IMG/VR virus record: IMGVR_UViG_3300043466_001282
Location: 1 to 25,727 of that record
Origin: a virus
Direction: 5' to 3' (one strand)
DNA length: 25,727 bases
In this document: positions 1 to 9,752 of the stretch, in pieces
Position numbering within the stretch: the first letter of the stretch is position 1
How the letters are laid out: every line of letters starts with the position of its first letter
Notes under the pieces: generated by a model
Told to the model about the DNA's origin: nothing
Databases searched by the model: none
What the model saw: only the letters and a program-made list of their open reading frames with translations
Program-made: the position numbers and the translations under genes

Positions 1-1
1 T

Positions 2-1915
2 TTTATTAGTAACGATTATATGCCTGTTGATTTTTTGGATACATTCATTTATAGCGAAACTGACTTAAGAAATGAACAATTGGCTGTAGAATTAGATACA
101 AGATTGAATCATGGTGGAGAAATTTCTAATATAACAATAACTCAAGTTGGTGCGCCATATCTTGCATCAATAAATTATAATACATACACACCAGAAGATG
201 GAACTGTAGAAACACTTCATTATGTTCAATCTTACTCTGAAGCCACAAGTTCTGAATATCCAAATGGATTTTCAAAAATTGGTTTAAATAAAAGATTACA
301 AGAAATTAGTTCAGTCGATGATTTTTATAATGATAATTATGTGATTTATATATCTGCTGGTTCTGGTGCAGGTGAAATGAGAGAAATAACACATTATGAC
401 GCAACCACTGGTATTCTACACACTAATAAAAAGTTTAGCACACAATTAAACACAAGTTCATCATATAAAATTTTACCAAAAGTAGTAATTACTGGTGATG
501 GAAATGGCGCGTCGTTTATAGCACTTACAGATGTATTGACAAAGAAAATAAATGAAATAGTTTGCTTAAATCCTGGCAAAAACTATAAAAGTGTTGATGT
601 AGAAATAAAAACATCCAGAACACAATTAAAAGATCTAACAATAGTTAGAGCAATTAAAACACCATTAATAGGTCATGGTGGTCAAGCAGCATTAGAACTT
701 GGTTGTAAGTCTGTGATGATTAGAACAACTTTCGATTCAAGAGAAACCGACAAATTAAACTTTTTCAATGATTATAGACAGGTTGGTTTGATTCAGAATC
801 CAACAATAACTAACGGATTAGGAGAAATTGAAAGAGTTGTTCTGGATATAGAAGCATTTTCAGCAACACAAGATTTAAATCTACTATTCAATTCACCAAG
901 TGGTCTTTTACCAGTTCCATTTAGAACTGAAAATCTTGCATCTTTGCCCGGTAAATATCTCTTACAAGGACCATTCGGTGATAATCCTCTAACAGAACAA
1001 ATAGAAGATCAAGTGGTTGGAATTATACAATCCTATGATCCAAAAACTAGAATATTAAAAGTTGCTTCAATTAAGAATAAATTTAGAATAAACACACTTA
1101 GTAATTCAGAATGGGATAGATTGTCTTTGAGAAATGAAGGTGAGGTAATTCCTTTTGAATTGCCTTATGTAAAAATTACTAAAGTAGTGGCAAAAAATAA
1201 TTATAATAATAATACTTTTACAAATGGAATGAGAATAATTTCAGATACTTCTTATACTACAGCAATTGTAGATTCTTGGTTACCAAATACTGATGGTATA
1301 TCTGGTAAATTAGTAGTAAAGAATATAAATGGTAAATTTTTATCATCATATTATAAAACAGACGGAACATTACAAAAAGGTGAAAAATTAATAAGTTTGG
1401 GAATAAATTTGTCTGATCCTAGATTTATTGTTAATGGTGGTTTACCAAAAACAGGTATAATAGTAAATACATTAGATACTTTCTCTGGTGTAACTGAAGA
1501 AATTTACAGAACAACCACAGTATTAGAGGTTTCGAGATCTTTTGGTGTTCTAACGCCATTTACAGATGCTACATTTACCAGAGATTCATATCTAAAGCAA
1601 ATAGATTTAACAACCGGCGAAACCATAGCTATAGGAACCATTGTAGATTGGAATATAAATATTACTGATCCAACACAAACAAAGGGCACTCTTATATTAA
1701 ATATGATAGAAGGTGAATTTATAGCAAGCACTCAGAAAAATTTATACGAACTGATTTCATCGGATTATAGTAATGTACAGGATACTATTGTATGCACAGT
1801 AACACCATCAGAAGTTGAAAAATATACTGGAAACATGCTATATATAGATAACCATTCACCAATACAGCACTCCAAAGATACTCTAGAAGAAATAAAACTA
1901 GTAATAGGATTTTGA
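2..1915 (+). CDS. Baseplate/tail structural protein, 5'-truncated by window edge
   Basis: The frame is open from base 2 with no stop. The first ATG (base 20) has no Shine-Dalgarno sequence in the bases before it, so the true start is probably upstream; at least 637 residues are visible. The sequence has beta-rich, Gly/Asn/Thr-rich structural-protein character and no catalytic motif. Two segments look like recurrent modules of phage baseplate and fibre proteins. One, around residues 113-145 from the ATG, reads like a 'gsGaGemReIthYd..tg.l' unit. The other, around residues 153-197, ends in an 'NPGKNYKSVDVEI' strand typical of the Gly-rich beta repeats in cyanophage structural proteins. Two later segments (about 415-450 and 540-575) share a 'V.dW....G.L.v....G.F' pattern with the next gene. 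The stop overlaps the ribosome binding site of the DUF4815-type gene, so the two are probably co-translated. Position beside that gene suggests a baseplate wedge component (inference). I cannot assign a T4 gene number. Confidence 0.6.
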   Translation, partial: FISNDYMPVDFLDTFIYSETDLRNEQLAVELDTRLNHGGEISNITITQVGAPYLASINYNTYTPEDGTVETLHYVQSYSEATSSEYPNGFSKIGLNKRLQEISSVDDFYNDNYVIYISAGSGAGEMREITHYDATTGILHTNKKFSTQLNTSSSYKILPKVVITGDGNGASFIALTDVLTKKINEIVCLNPGKNYKSVDVEIKTSRTQLKDLTIVRAIKTPLIGHGGQAALELGCKSVMIRTTFDSRETDKLNFFNDYRQVGLIQNPTITNGLGEIERVVLDIEAFSATQDLNLLFNSPSGLLPVPFRTENLASLPGKYLLQGPFGDNPLTEQIEDQVVGIIQSYDPKTRILKVASIKNKFRINTLSNSEWDRLSLRNEGEVIPFELPYVKITKVVAKNNYNNNTFTNGMRIISDTSYTTAIVDSWLPNTDGISGKLVVKNINGKFLSSYYKTDGTLQKGEKLISLGINLSDPRFIVNGGLPKTGIIVNTLDTFSGVTEEIYRTTTVLEVSRSFGVLTPFTDATFTRDSYLKQIDLTTGETIAIGTIVDWNINITDPTQTKGTLILNMIEGEFIASTQKNLYELISSDYSNVQDTIVCTVTPSEVEKYTGNMLYIDNHSPIQHSKDTLEEIKLVIGF

Positions 1916-1920
1916 GGAAA
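1914..1920 (+). promoter_or_regulatory. Ribosome binding site overlapping upstream stop
   Basis: GAGGAAA begins inside the TGA stop of the upstream gene and lies 4 bases before the ATG at 1925. It supports this start for the giant DUF4815-type protein and suggests translational coupling between the two genes. Confidence 0.6.
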
Positions 1921-1924
1921 ATAG

Positions 1925-4900
1925 ATGACATACAGCCACCCAGATATTCTTAAAAATACGCCTTATTTTGATGATTTTGATGATACCAAAAGGTTTTTAA
2001 GAATATTATTTAAACCAGGATATTCTGTTCAAGCAAGAGAATTAACACAACTACAAACTCTTCTCCAGAACCAAATTTCAAAATTTGGAGATCATATATT
2101 TAGAGATGGTAGTTTGGTATTTGGTGGATTAACATCCCTTAATAAAGTTAAATATATTAGAGTAAATCCAAATTATATAATAAATAATTTTAAGAGTATA
2201 GAAAATCAAATAATAGTAAATTTGGATAATAACGGAATTAGTGTTAGAGCAAAAGTATTATTTGCATTACCATCTGATAGAAATGATAATTCTGCTATAT
2301 TATTTTTACAGTATTTAACTGGAAAAGAATTTTCTCAAGGTGAAAAAATATATGTTGGTGATGTTGCAACATCTCTAACATCATTCTGGGGTGGAAATCA
2401 ATCAGAAGATGTAGTTGTATCTACAACCACTGGAAATTCTTTATACACAGGTGATGCAATTTTAGCATCTGTAGATGAAGGTATTTTTTATATAGATGGA
2501 TTTTTCGTAAGAAATGAAAAACAATCTGTTGCTCTTTATAAATTTGATGATTTTGGTATTAGATCATTTATATCACCATCAAATAAAATAGGATTTAATA
2601 TACAAAGAAATGTAATATCTTCAAACTCTGATATTACACTAAAAGATCCTGCAAATGGCTCATATAATTTCAATGCTCCTGGTGCAGATCGCTATAGAAT
2701 AGATTTAACCCTCAATTCACAAACATTCGTTGGTAATGATGCAGCATTTAGCCCAGTCGATCTATCTACCAAAGACTTTATAGAATTGGCTAGAGTTGTT
2801 AATGGTAAATTAACTTTCGTAAAGAAAATACCAACTTATTCAGATATTCTTGAAATATTTGCAAGAAGAACTTATGATGAATCTGGTAATTATACAGTTA
2901 GACCGTTTACAATAAATATAAAAGAAAATTTAAGAAAAGATAAAATAAGATTTACTGCTCAATTAACATCAGGATCGGTTTCTAATAGATCAACAACAAA
3001 TTTATCATTTTCATTACCATCAATTCCACAGACTGGAATTACATATGAAATAGGTGATTCAGAAAGTGACAGATTGCCAATAAACATTGGTGACATATTG
3101 ATATCGGAAACAGGTGTACAATATAATATTACAAATATAAGAAGTATAAATTTATCAAATGGATCTACAGATATTGAAGTAGTTCCATTTGATGCAGATG
3201 TAATATCAACATCAAATCCTTATAAAGCAGGTAGTAAATTAATACAATTGGATGAAAGATTTACGATAAAAAGATTAGGCAGTAATAATAGTGTTGATAA
3301 TAATCATTATAGAAATACAAGTAATACCCCTTCAATTATAACAGATATAACAGGGTATTCTTCATTAATAGAAAATGGTTCATCTGATAAATTCTCAATA
3401 GAAATTTCAGATGGTAAGGCTTATATTTTTGGTTATGAATATGAAACAACAAATCCACTATTTGTTACTGGTGATAAACCAAGACAATTTAATACTATTT
3501 TAAATGAAATAGTCGATACTTCTTTAGGTAATTATCTTAAAGTATATACGAACTCTAACTATTTTAATTCAGTCGATAAACAATATGATTCTACCTTCGA
3601 TATGAATAATTTCCCAGATGTTTTCTTGACTAAACAATTCGTTACAATATTGTTACCAAATAGTTCTCAAACTTATTCAAAATTTAAAGTTAAATATTTC
3701 AACAAAAGTCAAAGAAATAGTATAAATGAATATCAAACAGGAAATCAAACCTATACATGGTATAATTGGGAACAAGCAGGTAATGAAGAAAATTCAGATT
3801 CAATATATCCAGATGTTGTCTTTATACAATCATTAGTAGAAAATGGTAATGTTCTTAGAGAAGAAATAGGAGCAGATAGTTCCGAAACAGATGTTGATGA
3901 CAATGGTTTTATATTAAGAAGAGTCATTGGTAATAGTGATACTGTTAAAGATTATAATGTTCTTTTGGGTGTAGAGAGGGATGTAGATGGTAGTTATAAA
4001 CCAGATGAATATGGTTCAGATTCTACTCCAGAAATATTAGACAGTTCATATGAAACAGAAACAAATATATCAAGATTTGTCTTCACTGAATTGTGGCACG
4101 GAGATTTCAAAACTGCATATGATAGTTCATTATCTTCTGAAAATTATAATCCAACCACTCAAAAATTAACAAGAACTTATGTTGATGACTCTAGCAACTA
4201 TGTTTATCAATTAGATTATATAAATCTTGGTAATGTTTCTGTGGATGCGGAAGGAAATGTTAATTTAACAGATTTATCACAGAACATTAGAGTTAAAAGA
4301 GCATTTACAAGAGCATGGGTTCCTGGCTCAACTAGAGAAACTGGAAATATAAGTTCAAGTGCTCTTTATGTAAAAATTCCATCATCTAATGTTGTGTTTG
4401 GACCAGATGTGGGTGTTACAAGAGGATTTTGTTTACCAAGTTCTAATGCAGATATTCAAGAATCTGGAGTTGTATTTAATCCAACTGATGGTGACGAATT
4501 AAGTTATGGTAGTAGTATAGTTGCATCATCTCAAGAATACAATGTGGTAGAAATAACATTATTGACTCCACCTGGAAGTGTTAATTGTGCTCAAACTCTG
4601 GGCAGCATAACAACCAGAGGATTTGGTTCTTATACAGAAGGCAGCACTGTAACACAGACATATGTAAAATATATCGGTACAAGTGAAACAGATAAAATTG
4701 GAACAACAGTTACTGTTCAAGGAACTGTAATAAAAGTAATACCCACAACAGGTGCACATAAAGTGTTTGTAAAATTGTCTGGAAATACTGGTGATTTTAT
4801 ACCTCAAGATTATGAATCTATTAAATTACCAGGAACGCAAATAAATCAATATGAAGGTGTTAGTGCACTTTTGATGTCTGACAATATATTTACTTCACCA

Positions 4901-7900
4901 ATTTGTGCTTGTCACACAATAGATAATGTAGATCTATTAGATGATCAATCGGGTGTTTGTGGTATTTTTACAACTATAATATTCTCTGAAGGTTCCGGTT
5001 ATGGTGATTATATAGTTGGGGAAAAGGTTTACCAATATGATATCGATTATATTCCACTTAATAATTCCGCTTCACCAGTAAATTTTGATGGAACCAAAGT
5101 TTTAGCGCAAGGTACTGTAGTTGATTGGGACGGAACCAAATTAACAATAATTGCTACTAAAAATGAATTTAAAGCAAAATCTGGTTGGGTATTCGGTAAA
5201 ACTAGTAAAGTTAGATATGGTGGCAGAGGGTGGTCTACAAACTATCACAAAACAATCAATGTATCTTATACTGGATTTAATTCAGTAAACGAAATAGAAA
5301 AAGTTAAAGGTGTAATAGTCTATATAAGACCAAACACTGTTGCATTTTATAATGATGAATTTAATACCTCAGATCCAAATGTTCCAAATTGGGCATATCA
5401 AGTAAAATCATTCTCAAGAGAGAATAGTTTAAATCCAAATCCAAATCCATCAAGTACTGATACACCTTGGTGGACTCCAGAAAGAATAGCATTAGAAACA
5501 CCAAGTGTTCAACAAGAGTATGTTGAAAATGGAGTCACAGTAACTGCTAAAGGCAAAATGATATACTTTAAGGAAGGTGGTCCTATTACAGGACCAACTA
5601 TATTTACTATAGAATCTGATATAATAAGGGCGACCAAAGAAGATTTTAAATTTAAATTAAGAACAACAAGTCCTCTTAAATTGATTGGAAGCGTCCAAAC
5701 ACACAACTTAGCATTTAATTTATTAAATGCACAAAAAATAAAACCACAAATTTCGATTTATTCTGATCGTGAAACAGAATTAATAATACCCGGAGAAATA
5801 GTAACTTCTACAACAGTTGCAAAAGCAAAAGCAAAGCAACTAAAATATGTTCCAAAGGCATCAGATTCAACAAAAGATCAGTATTATTTGTATTTAACGG
5901 ATATAATTCCTTATTCTGTAGAAGGAACATTATTTAAAGTTGATAACATTTATCAAATAAAAACAGAAACTGGTGGAAACGATATAACTTTATTTACTGT
6001 TGGTGATAGTTTAAGTTCGATAGAAGAAGAAAGTCAATATAATATTCAAGAACCAAAAAATAATTCATTGTTATATAATTATCCAGTAGGTGATAGAATT
6101 AAAGAAGTAACCGATTTGACATATGAATTACAAGTTGATTTATCAACTACATTCAATACTGTTGATAACAGTTTATCTTTCACAACAGATGTTTTGGGAA
6201 CAACTGAATTCAAAGGTTCTTATACTTTAAATTCTGTGACAAGAATAGATAAGAGTATTTTAAACGAATATATTTTAATTGATTCAACATCAAAAGTTTA
6301 TGATTTATCAAATCCTGAAATAGTTGATTCAATTGAAGTGGATGAAGGAACAAATAAGACCATAACAATTACATTTAATTCTAGTAATTCCGATATAAGT
6401 GAGGGTGTATATAGATTAATTTGTCCAGTGATCATAAAGGGTTCTCTAACATCCAATATAAGAAAGAAGACAAAGAGAAGAAATATAGAAATTAATAGAT
6501 TTGATCCAGTTACAGGAACAATGACACTTAAAAAGTCTGATGTAATTTCTATTGATTCTTGTGTAAATTTGGCAACATTGTCAGAATTACCAAGACAAGC
6601 TATTAAACTAAATAATAATCAAACATTAAACCTATACAAGTTATCGACAATAACTGGAAATGAAAAGTGGAGAGATTTACAAATAAGAAATTCTTCACAA
6701 CAAGTGACATCACAACCTAATGGTATCTGGTGCATGGTTTCTTATACTTACTATGATCACGGTACAGAATATGGACCAATTATTCCAGCGTCTTATGAAG
6801 ATGGTTACGATACAATACCAACATTTATAGATCCAGTAACTAACAGAAAAATTAATTTAGATTCTGTAATAGATTTTAGACCTTTTGAAAGAATAAATTC
6901 CTTTGGTCAAGTTATAACATCCGGTATATATGGCGTACCAATTAGTGGTAGCAGAATGAATGTTTCATATTCATATTATTTACCACAAAATTATAAATTA
7001 GTTTTAAGTAGAGATAAAAACTTCTACTTATTGAGTGGCGAGGCAACAACAGAACCAAATTATCCAAATGATGTGCCAAACGCAATGTCTTTGTTTAAGA
7101 TACAATTACCTCCATACTTGACAAATTCTAACGAATCTAAAGTAGTATCATTGAATCATCAAAGATATACTATGGATGATATAAGAAATTTAGAGGAAAG
7201 AATTGATAACATTGAATATGTAACAAGACTTTCTTATCTAGAACAGAATGCTAAAAATACAAAAATAACAAATTCAGATTCCACAGAAAGACCAAAAACA
7301 TCAATATTAGTTGATTCTTTCATAAATCATGAAATTGGTGATACAATTAATCCAGACTACAATATCTGTGTAGATCCAACAAAAAATGTAATAAGACCAA
7401 CATTTAAATTAAATCAATTGGAATTACAATTTAATGAAAGTGAATCTAGTGGTGATTATTTCTTCACTAAGAGTTCACAACCATTAATAAATGTAGGTCA
7501 AACATTACCACCAAATATATTAACTTTGAGTCATACTAGTAGTCCAATTGTTAAGCAATTGCTTGCTACAGGATTTACAGAAATAAATCCATTTTCGAAT
7601 ACAGTTTGGATTGGAACTATAACTGCATCGGTTTATACCGATTCAACATTTGATACTTCAAACAAACCTTATATTTTAAGTAACTATAACGGAGAGAATG
7701 ATTCATTTGAAAATATGACATATTCTCCAAATAATGATAATATTGGAGCGTTTGGAACTAAGTGGAACTTTTGGCAAACAAATTGGCAAGGATACATCGA
7801 TTCTGATAAACCAATAAAGACATCATTGGGCAGAGTGGAAGATCAGATAAATGCACTGACACCAAAAACACCAAAAAGAAAAGTAAATAAAAAATCCATA

Positions 7901-9553
7901 AATGCCGATGTCGTTCCTTTCATGCCTTCTAGATCAATTTCAATATATGTAAGAGGAATGAAACCATCAACAATTGTATATCCATATTTTGGTGGAGTAA
8001 GAGTTGATTCTTACATTGTAAAATCTGGAAGTGATATTAAAACTGATGGTTTGGGTAACTTGAATATAACATTCAACATTCCGAGCGGAGTGTTCCAAAG
8101 TGGCGAAAAGAATTTTGTTTTGATGGATAATGAAAATAATGATGCATCCCTATGCACAACATACGCTGAATTTAGATATTCAAATAGTGCATCAAGAGAA
8201 TTAAATAATTATTTAAATACATTTGGCGCAAATACTGTAAATTCTCAAACAAATGATTTTAATGATTATCAAACAGTTTTAGCACAAACATTCTTTGTGG
8301 ACCCAGTACAATATCCAAGAGGAATATATGCAAAGAATATTGATATTTATTTTAGAAGTATTGATCCATCTTTACCAATTACTCTTGAATTAAGATCGGT
8401 ATCCAATGGTGTTCCTAATATGGGACCAGGAACAAGTGCATATCCAAATTCTACAGTAACATTAAGACCAAATTCCTTATCAGTAATAACAAATGGTGCA
8501 ATAACTTCTCAGAATGGTTCGTCATTCCAGTTCAATGCTCCAGTTCATTTATTGCCAGGAGAGCATTCAATAATATTAAAAACAAATAGCAATAATTATA
8601 TTGTTTATACATCAGAAGTTGGTGAACTTGTTCTCAACACTCAAAATAGAGCATCTGTTCAACCATTTGTTGGAAAAATGATGAAAAGCAATAATAGTCA
8701 AAGTTGGACTATATTTGAAAATACAGATATAACATTTACAGTTCATCGCTGTGTTTTCAAAAATCAAGGAACTGTAGTATTCACTGATCCAGTTCAGCCA
8801 CTACCAGAAATTAAATATTCACTGATGAATTTGAATTTGTCTTATTCAGACTTAAATACAAATTCACTTTCATTGGATGTTAAAACTCTGAATAGATCTT
8901 CCGTTAGTGATAGTGTGTTTAATTCTGTTGAGATGCCAATAACACCAAATACAAATATTGAATTTGATAGTTTAAAGTATTACAAATACAATGGTCAATC
9001 ATTTAGTGTGACGATGAATATGACTAGTGATGGTGTAATAGCACCTATGTTGGATATTGATACATTAAGATTGAATACAATTACAAATATAATCAGAACA
9101 ATGAACAATTCACGATTTGATAAAGGCAATACAACACTAACCAAAGAAGAAAATGAAACATATCCATTCTCTACAGTTCATGAAGATTTTATAAATGCAA
9201 GATACATAACAAAAGTTGTAACCTTGGATCCAGATATGCAGACAAAAGATTGTTATGTATATTTTAGATTAAATAAACCTAAAGGAACAGATATCAAGGT
9301 TTATATAAAGAGACAATTTGCAAATAATGATGTGGGTATGGATGAGAGTGAATACGAAGAATTAGTTTTAAAGACAAATATTACATACTCTGTAGATCCT
9401 AATAAATATACAGAAGTAATGTATAAGATTCCAGACGATAGAGCACTAAATGAATTTGTTAGATATTCAATAAAAATAGTATTGTTCTCTGATACTAATG
9501 ATGGTCCGATTGTTCCAAAATTGAAAGATTTAAGAATTATAACAGTGGCATAA
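1925..9553 (+). CDS. Giant DUF4815-type virion structural protein
   Basis: This 2542-residue protein begins with a segment (residues about 5-67: 'DILKNTPYFDDFDDTKRFLR', then 'FKPGYSVQARELTQLQTLLQ') that I recognise as the hallmark N-terminus of DUF4815-type structural proteins of T4-like marine phages, thought to be baseplate or tail components. A short charged, coiled-coil-like stretch lies near residues 1750-1785 ('MDDIRNLEERIDNIEYVTRL'). After residue about 1995 comes a second family-typical part ('MPSRSISIYVRGMKPSTIVY', then a 'PYFGGVRVDSY' strand). Residues about 2120-2230 are a beta-sandwich-like segment with 'TFFVDPVQYPRGIYAKNIDI' and 'LLPGEHSIILKT'. The C-terminal part (from about 2420) resembles a further beta-sandwich domain. 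No signal peptide, membrane segment or enzyme motif is visible. Most of the middle (residues about 300-1700) has no recognised domain. It starts 9 bases after the upstream stop with a good ribosome binding site. A structural role is well supported by family; the exact place in the baseplate is not. Confidence 0.85.
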   Translation: MTYSHPDILKNTPYFDDFDDTKRFLRILFKPGYSVQARELTQLQTLLQNQISKFGDHIFRDGSLVFGGLTSLNKVKYIRVNPNYIINNFKSIENQIIVNLDNNGISVRAKVLFALPSDRNDNSAILFLQYLTGKEFSQGEKIYVGDVATSLTSFWGGNQSEDVVVSTTTGNSLYTGDAILASVDEGIFYIDGFFVRNEKQSVALYKFDDFGIRSFISPSNKIGFNIQRNVISSNSDITLKDPANGSYNFNAPGADRYRIDLTLNSQTFVGNDAAFSPVDLSTKDFIELARVVNGKLTFVKKIPTYSDILEIFARRTYDESGNYTVRPFTINIKENLRKDKIRFTAQLTSGSVSNRSTTNLSFSLPSIPQTGITYEIGDSESDRLPINIGDILISETGVQYNITNIRSINLSNGSTDIEVVPFDADVISTSNPYKAGSKLIQLDERFTIKRLGSNNSVDNNHYRNTSNTPSIITDITGYSSLIENGSSDKFSIEISDGKAYIFGYEYETTNPLFVTGDKPRQFNTILNEIVDTSLGNYLKVYTNSNYFNSVDKQYDSTFDMNNFPDVFLTKQFVTILLPNSSQTYSKFKVKYFNKSQRNSINEYQTGNQTYTWYNWEQAGNEENSDSIYPDVVFIQSLVENGNVLREEIGADSSETDVDDNGFILRRVIGNSDTVKDYNVLLGVERDVDGSYKPDEYGSDSTPEILDSSYETETNISRFVFTELWHGDFKTAYDSSLSSENYNPTTQKLTRTYVDDSSNYVYQLDYINLGNVSVDAEGNVNLTDLSQNIRVKRAFTRAWVPGSTRETGNISSSALYVKIPSSNVVFGPDVGVTRGFCLPSSNADIQESGVVFNPTDGDELSYGSSIVASSQEYNVVEITLLTPPGSVNCAQTLGSITTRGFGSYTEGSTVTQTYVKYIGTSETDKIGTTVTVQGTVIKVIPTTGAHKVFVKLSGNTGDFIPQDYESIKLPGTQINQYEGVSALLMSDNIFTSPICACHTIDNVDLLDDQSGVCGIFTTIIFSEGSGYGDYIVGEKVYQYDIDYIPLNNSASPVNFDGTKVLAQGTVVDWDGTKLTIIATKNEFKAKSGWVFGKTSKVRYGGRGWSTNYHKTINVSYTGFNSVNEIEKVKGVIVYIRPNTVAFYNDEFNTSDPNVPNWAYQVKSFSRENSLNPNPNPSSTDTPWWTPERIALETPSVQQEYVENGVTVTAKGKMIYFKEGGPITGPTIFTIESDIIRATKEDFKFKLRTTSPLKLIGSVQTHNLAFNLLNAQKIKPQISIYSDRETELIIPGEIVTSTTVAKAKAKQLKYVPKASDSTKDQYYLYLTDIIPYSVEGTLFKVDNIYQIKTETGGNDITLFTVGDSLSSIEEESQYNIQEPKNNSLLYNYPVGDRIKEVTDLTYELQVDLSTTFNTVDNSLSFTTDVLGTTEFKGSYTLNSVTRIDKSILNEYILIDSTSKVYDLSNPEIVDSIEVDEGTNKTITITFNSSNSDISEGVYRLICPVIIKGSLTSNIRKKTKRRNIEINRFDPVTGTMTLKKSDVISIDSCVNLATLSELPRQAIKLNNNQTLNLYKLSTITGNEKWRDLQIRNSSQQVTSQPNGIWCMVSYTYYDHGTEYGPIIPASYEDGYDTIPTFIDPVTNRKINLDSVIDFRPFERINSFGQVITSGIYGVPISGSRMNVSYSYYLPQNYKLVLSRDKNFYLLSGEATTEPNYPNDVPNAMSLFKIQLPPYLTNSNESKVVSLNHQRYTMDDIRNLEERIDNIEYVTRLSYLEQNAKNTKITNSDSTERPKTSILVDSFINHEIGDTINPDYNICVDPTKNVIRPTFKLNQLELQFNESESSGDYFFTKSSQPLINVGQTLPPNILTLSHTSSPIVKQLLATGFTEINPFSNTVWIGTITASVYTDSTFDTSNKPYILSNYNGENDSFENMTYSPNNDNIGAFGTKWNFWQTNWQGYIDSDKPIKTSLGRVEDQINALTPKTPKRKVNKKSINADVVPFMPSRSISIYVRGMKPSTIVYPYFGGVRVDSYIVKSGSDIKTDGLGNLNITFNIPSGVFQSGEKNFVLMDNENNDASLCTTYAEFRYSNSASRELNNYLNTFGANTVNSQTNDFNDYQTVLAQTFFVDPVQYPRGIYAKNIDIYFRSIDPSLPITLELRSVSNGVPNMGPGTSAYPNSTVTLRPNSLSVITNGAITSQNGSSFQFNAPVHLLPGEHSIILKTNSNNYIVYTSEVGELVLNTQNRASVQPFVGKMMKSNNSQSWTIFENTDITFTVHRCVFKNQGTVVFTDPVQPLPEIKYSLMNLNLSYSDLNTNSLSLDVKTLNRSSVSDSVFNSVEMPITPNTNIEFDSLKYYKYNGQSFSVTMNMTSDGVIAPMLDIDTLRLNTITNIIRTMNNSRFDKGNTTLTKEENETYPFSTVHEDFINARYITKVVTLDPDMQTKDCYVYFRLNKPKGTDIKVYIKRQFANNDVGMDESEYEELVLKTNITYSVDPNKYTEVMYKIPDDRALNEFVRYSIKIVLFSDTNDGPIVPKLKDLRIITVA

Positions 9554-9557
9554 TCTT

Positions 9558-9752
9558 ATGAAGGAAAATAAAATATTTTTAGTAAGAGATAAATACTCAA
9601 AAGCGATATTAAATACTAATGCTGATGAAGTAAAAGAGTACAACAACAAAAAACAAAAAGATAATAAAATAATAAAATTAGAATGTGAAATAAACAGCAT
9701 TAAAAAGCAACTAGAAGAAATTAAAAACTTATTAATTGAGAAAAATAAATGA
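9558..9752 (+). CDS. Small coiled-coil protein
   Basis: This is a 64-residue, highly charged (Lys/Glu/Asn) protein. The first 25 residues ('FLVRDKYSKAILNTNADEVK') resemble short phage proteins that start with an 'RD..skAilNtd..e...y' pattern. From residue 30 to the end a heptad-like spacing of Ile/Leu (IIKLECEINSIKKQLEEIKN) predicts a coiled coil. It has no membrane segment. The start lies 4 bases after the DUF4815-type stop and has no evident ribosome binding site, so it may rely on translational coupling. Its TGA stop overlaps the next ATG as ATGA. Small proteins of this kind sit among structural genes in many T4-like phages. A scaffold, chaperone or minor virion role is possible, but the function is unknown. 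Confidence 0.65.
   Translation: MKENKIFLVRDKYSKAILNTNADEVKEYNNKKQKDNKIIKLECEINSIKKQLEEIKNLLIEKNK

Noticed and set aside
20-22. ATG at base 20 as the true start of the first gene
   Set aside because: The frame is open upstream to the window edge and no Shine-Dalgarno lies before it; the gene is more likely cut by the window.
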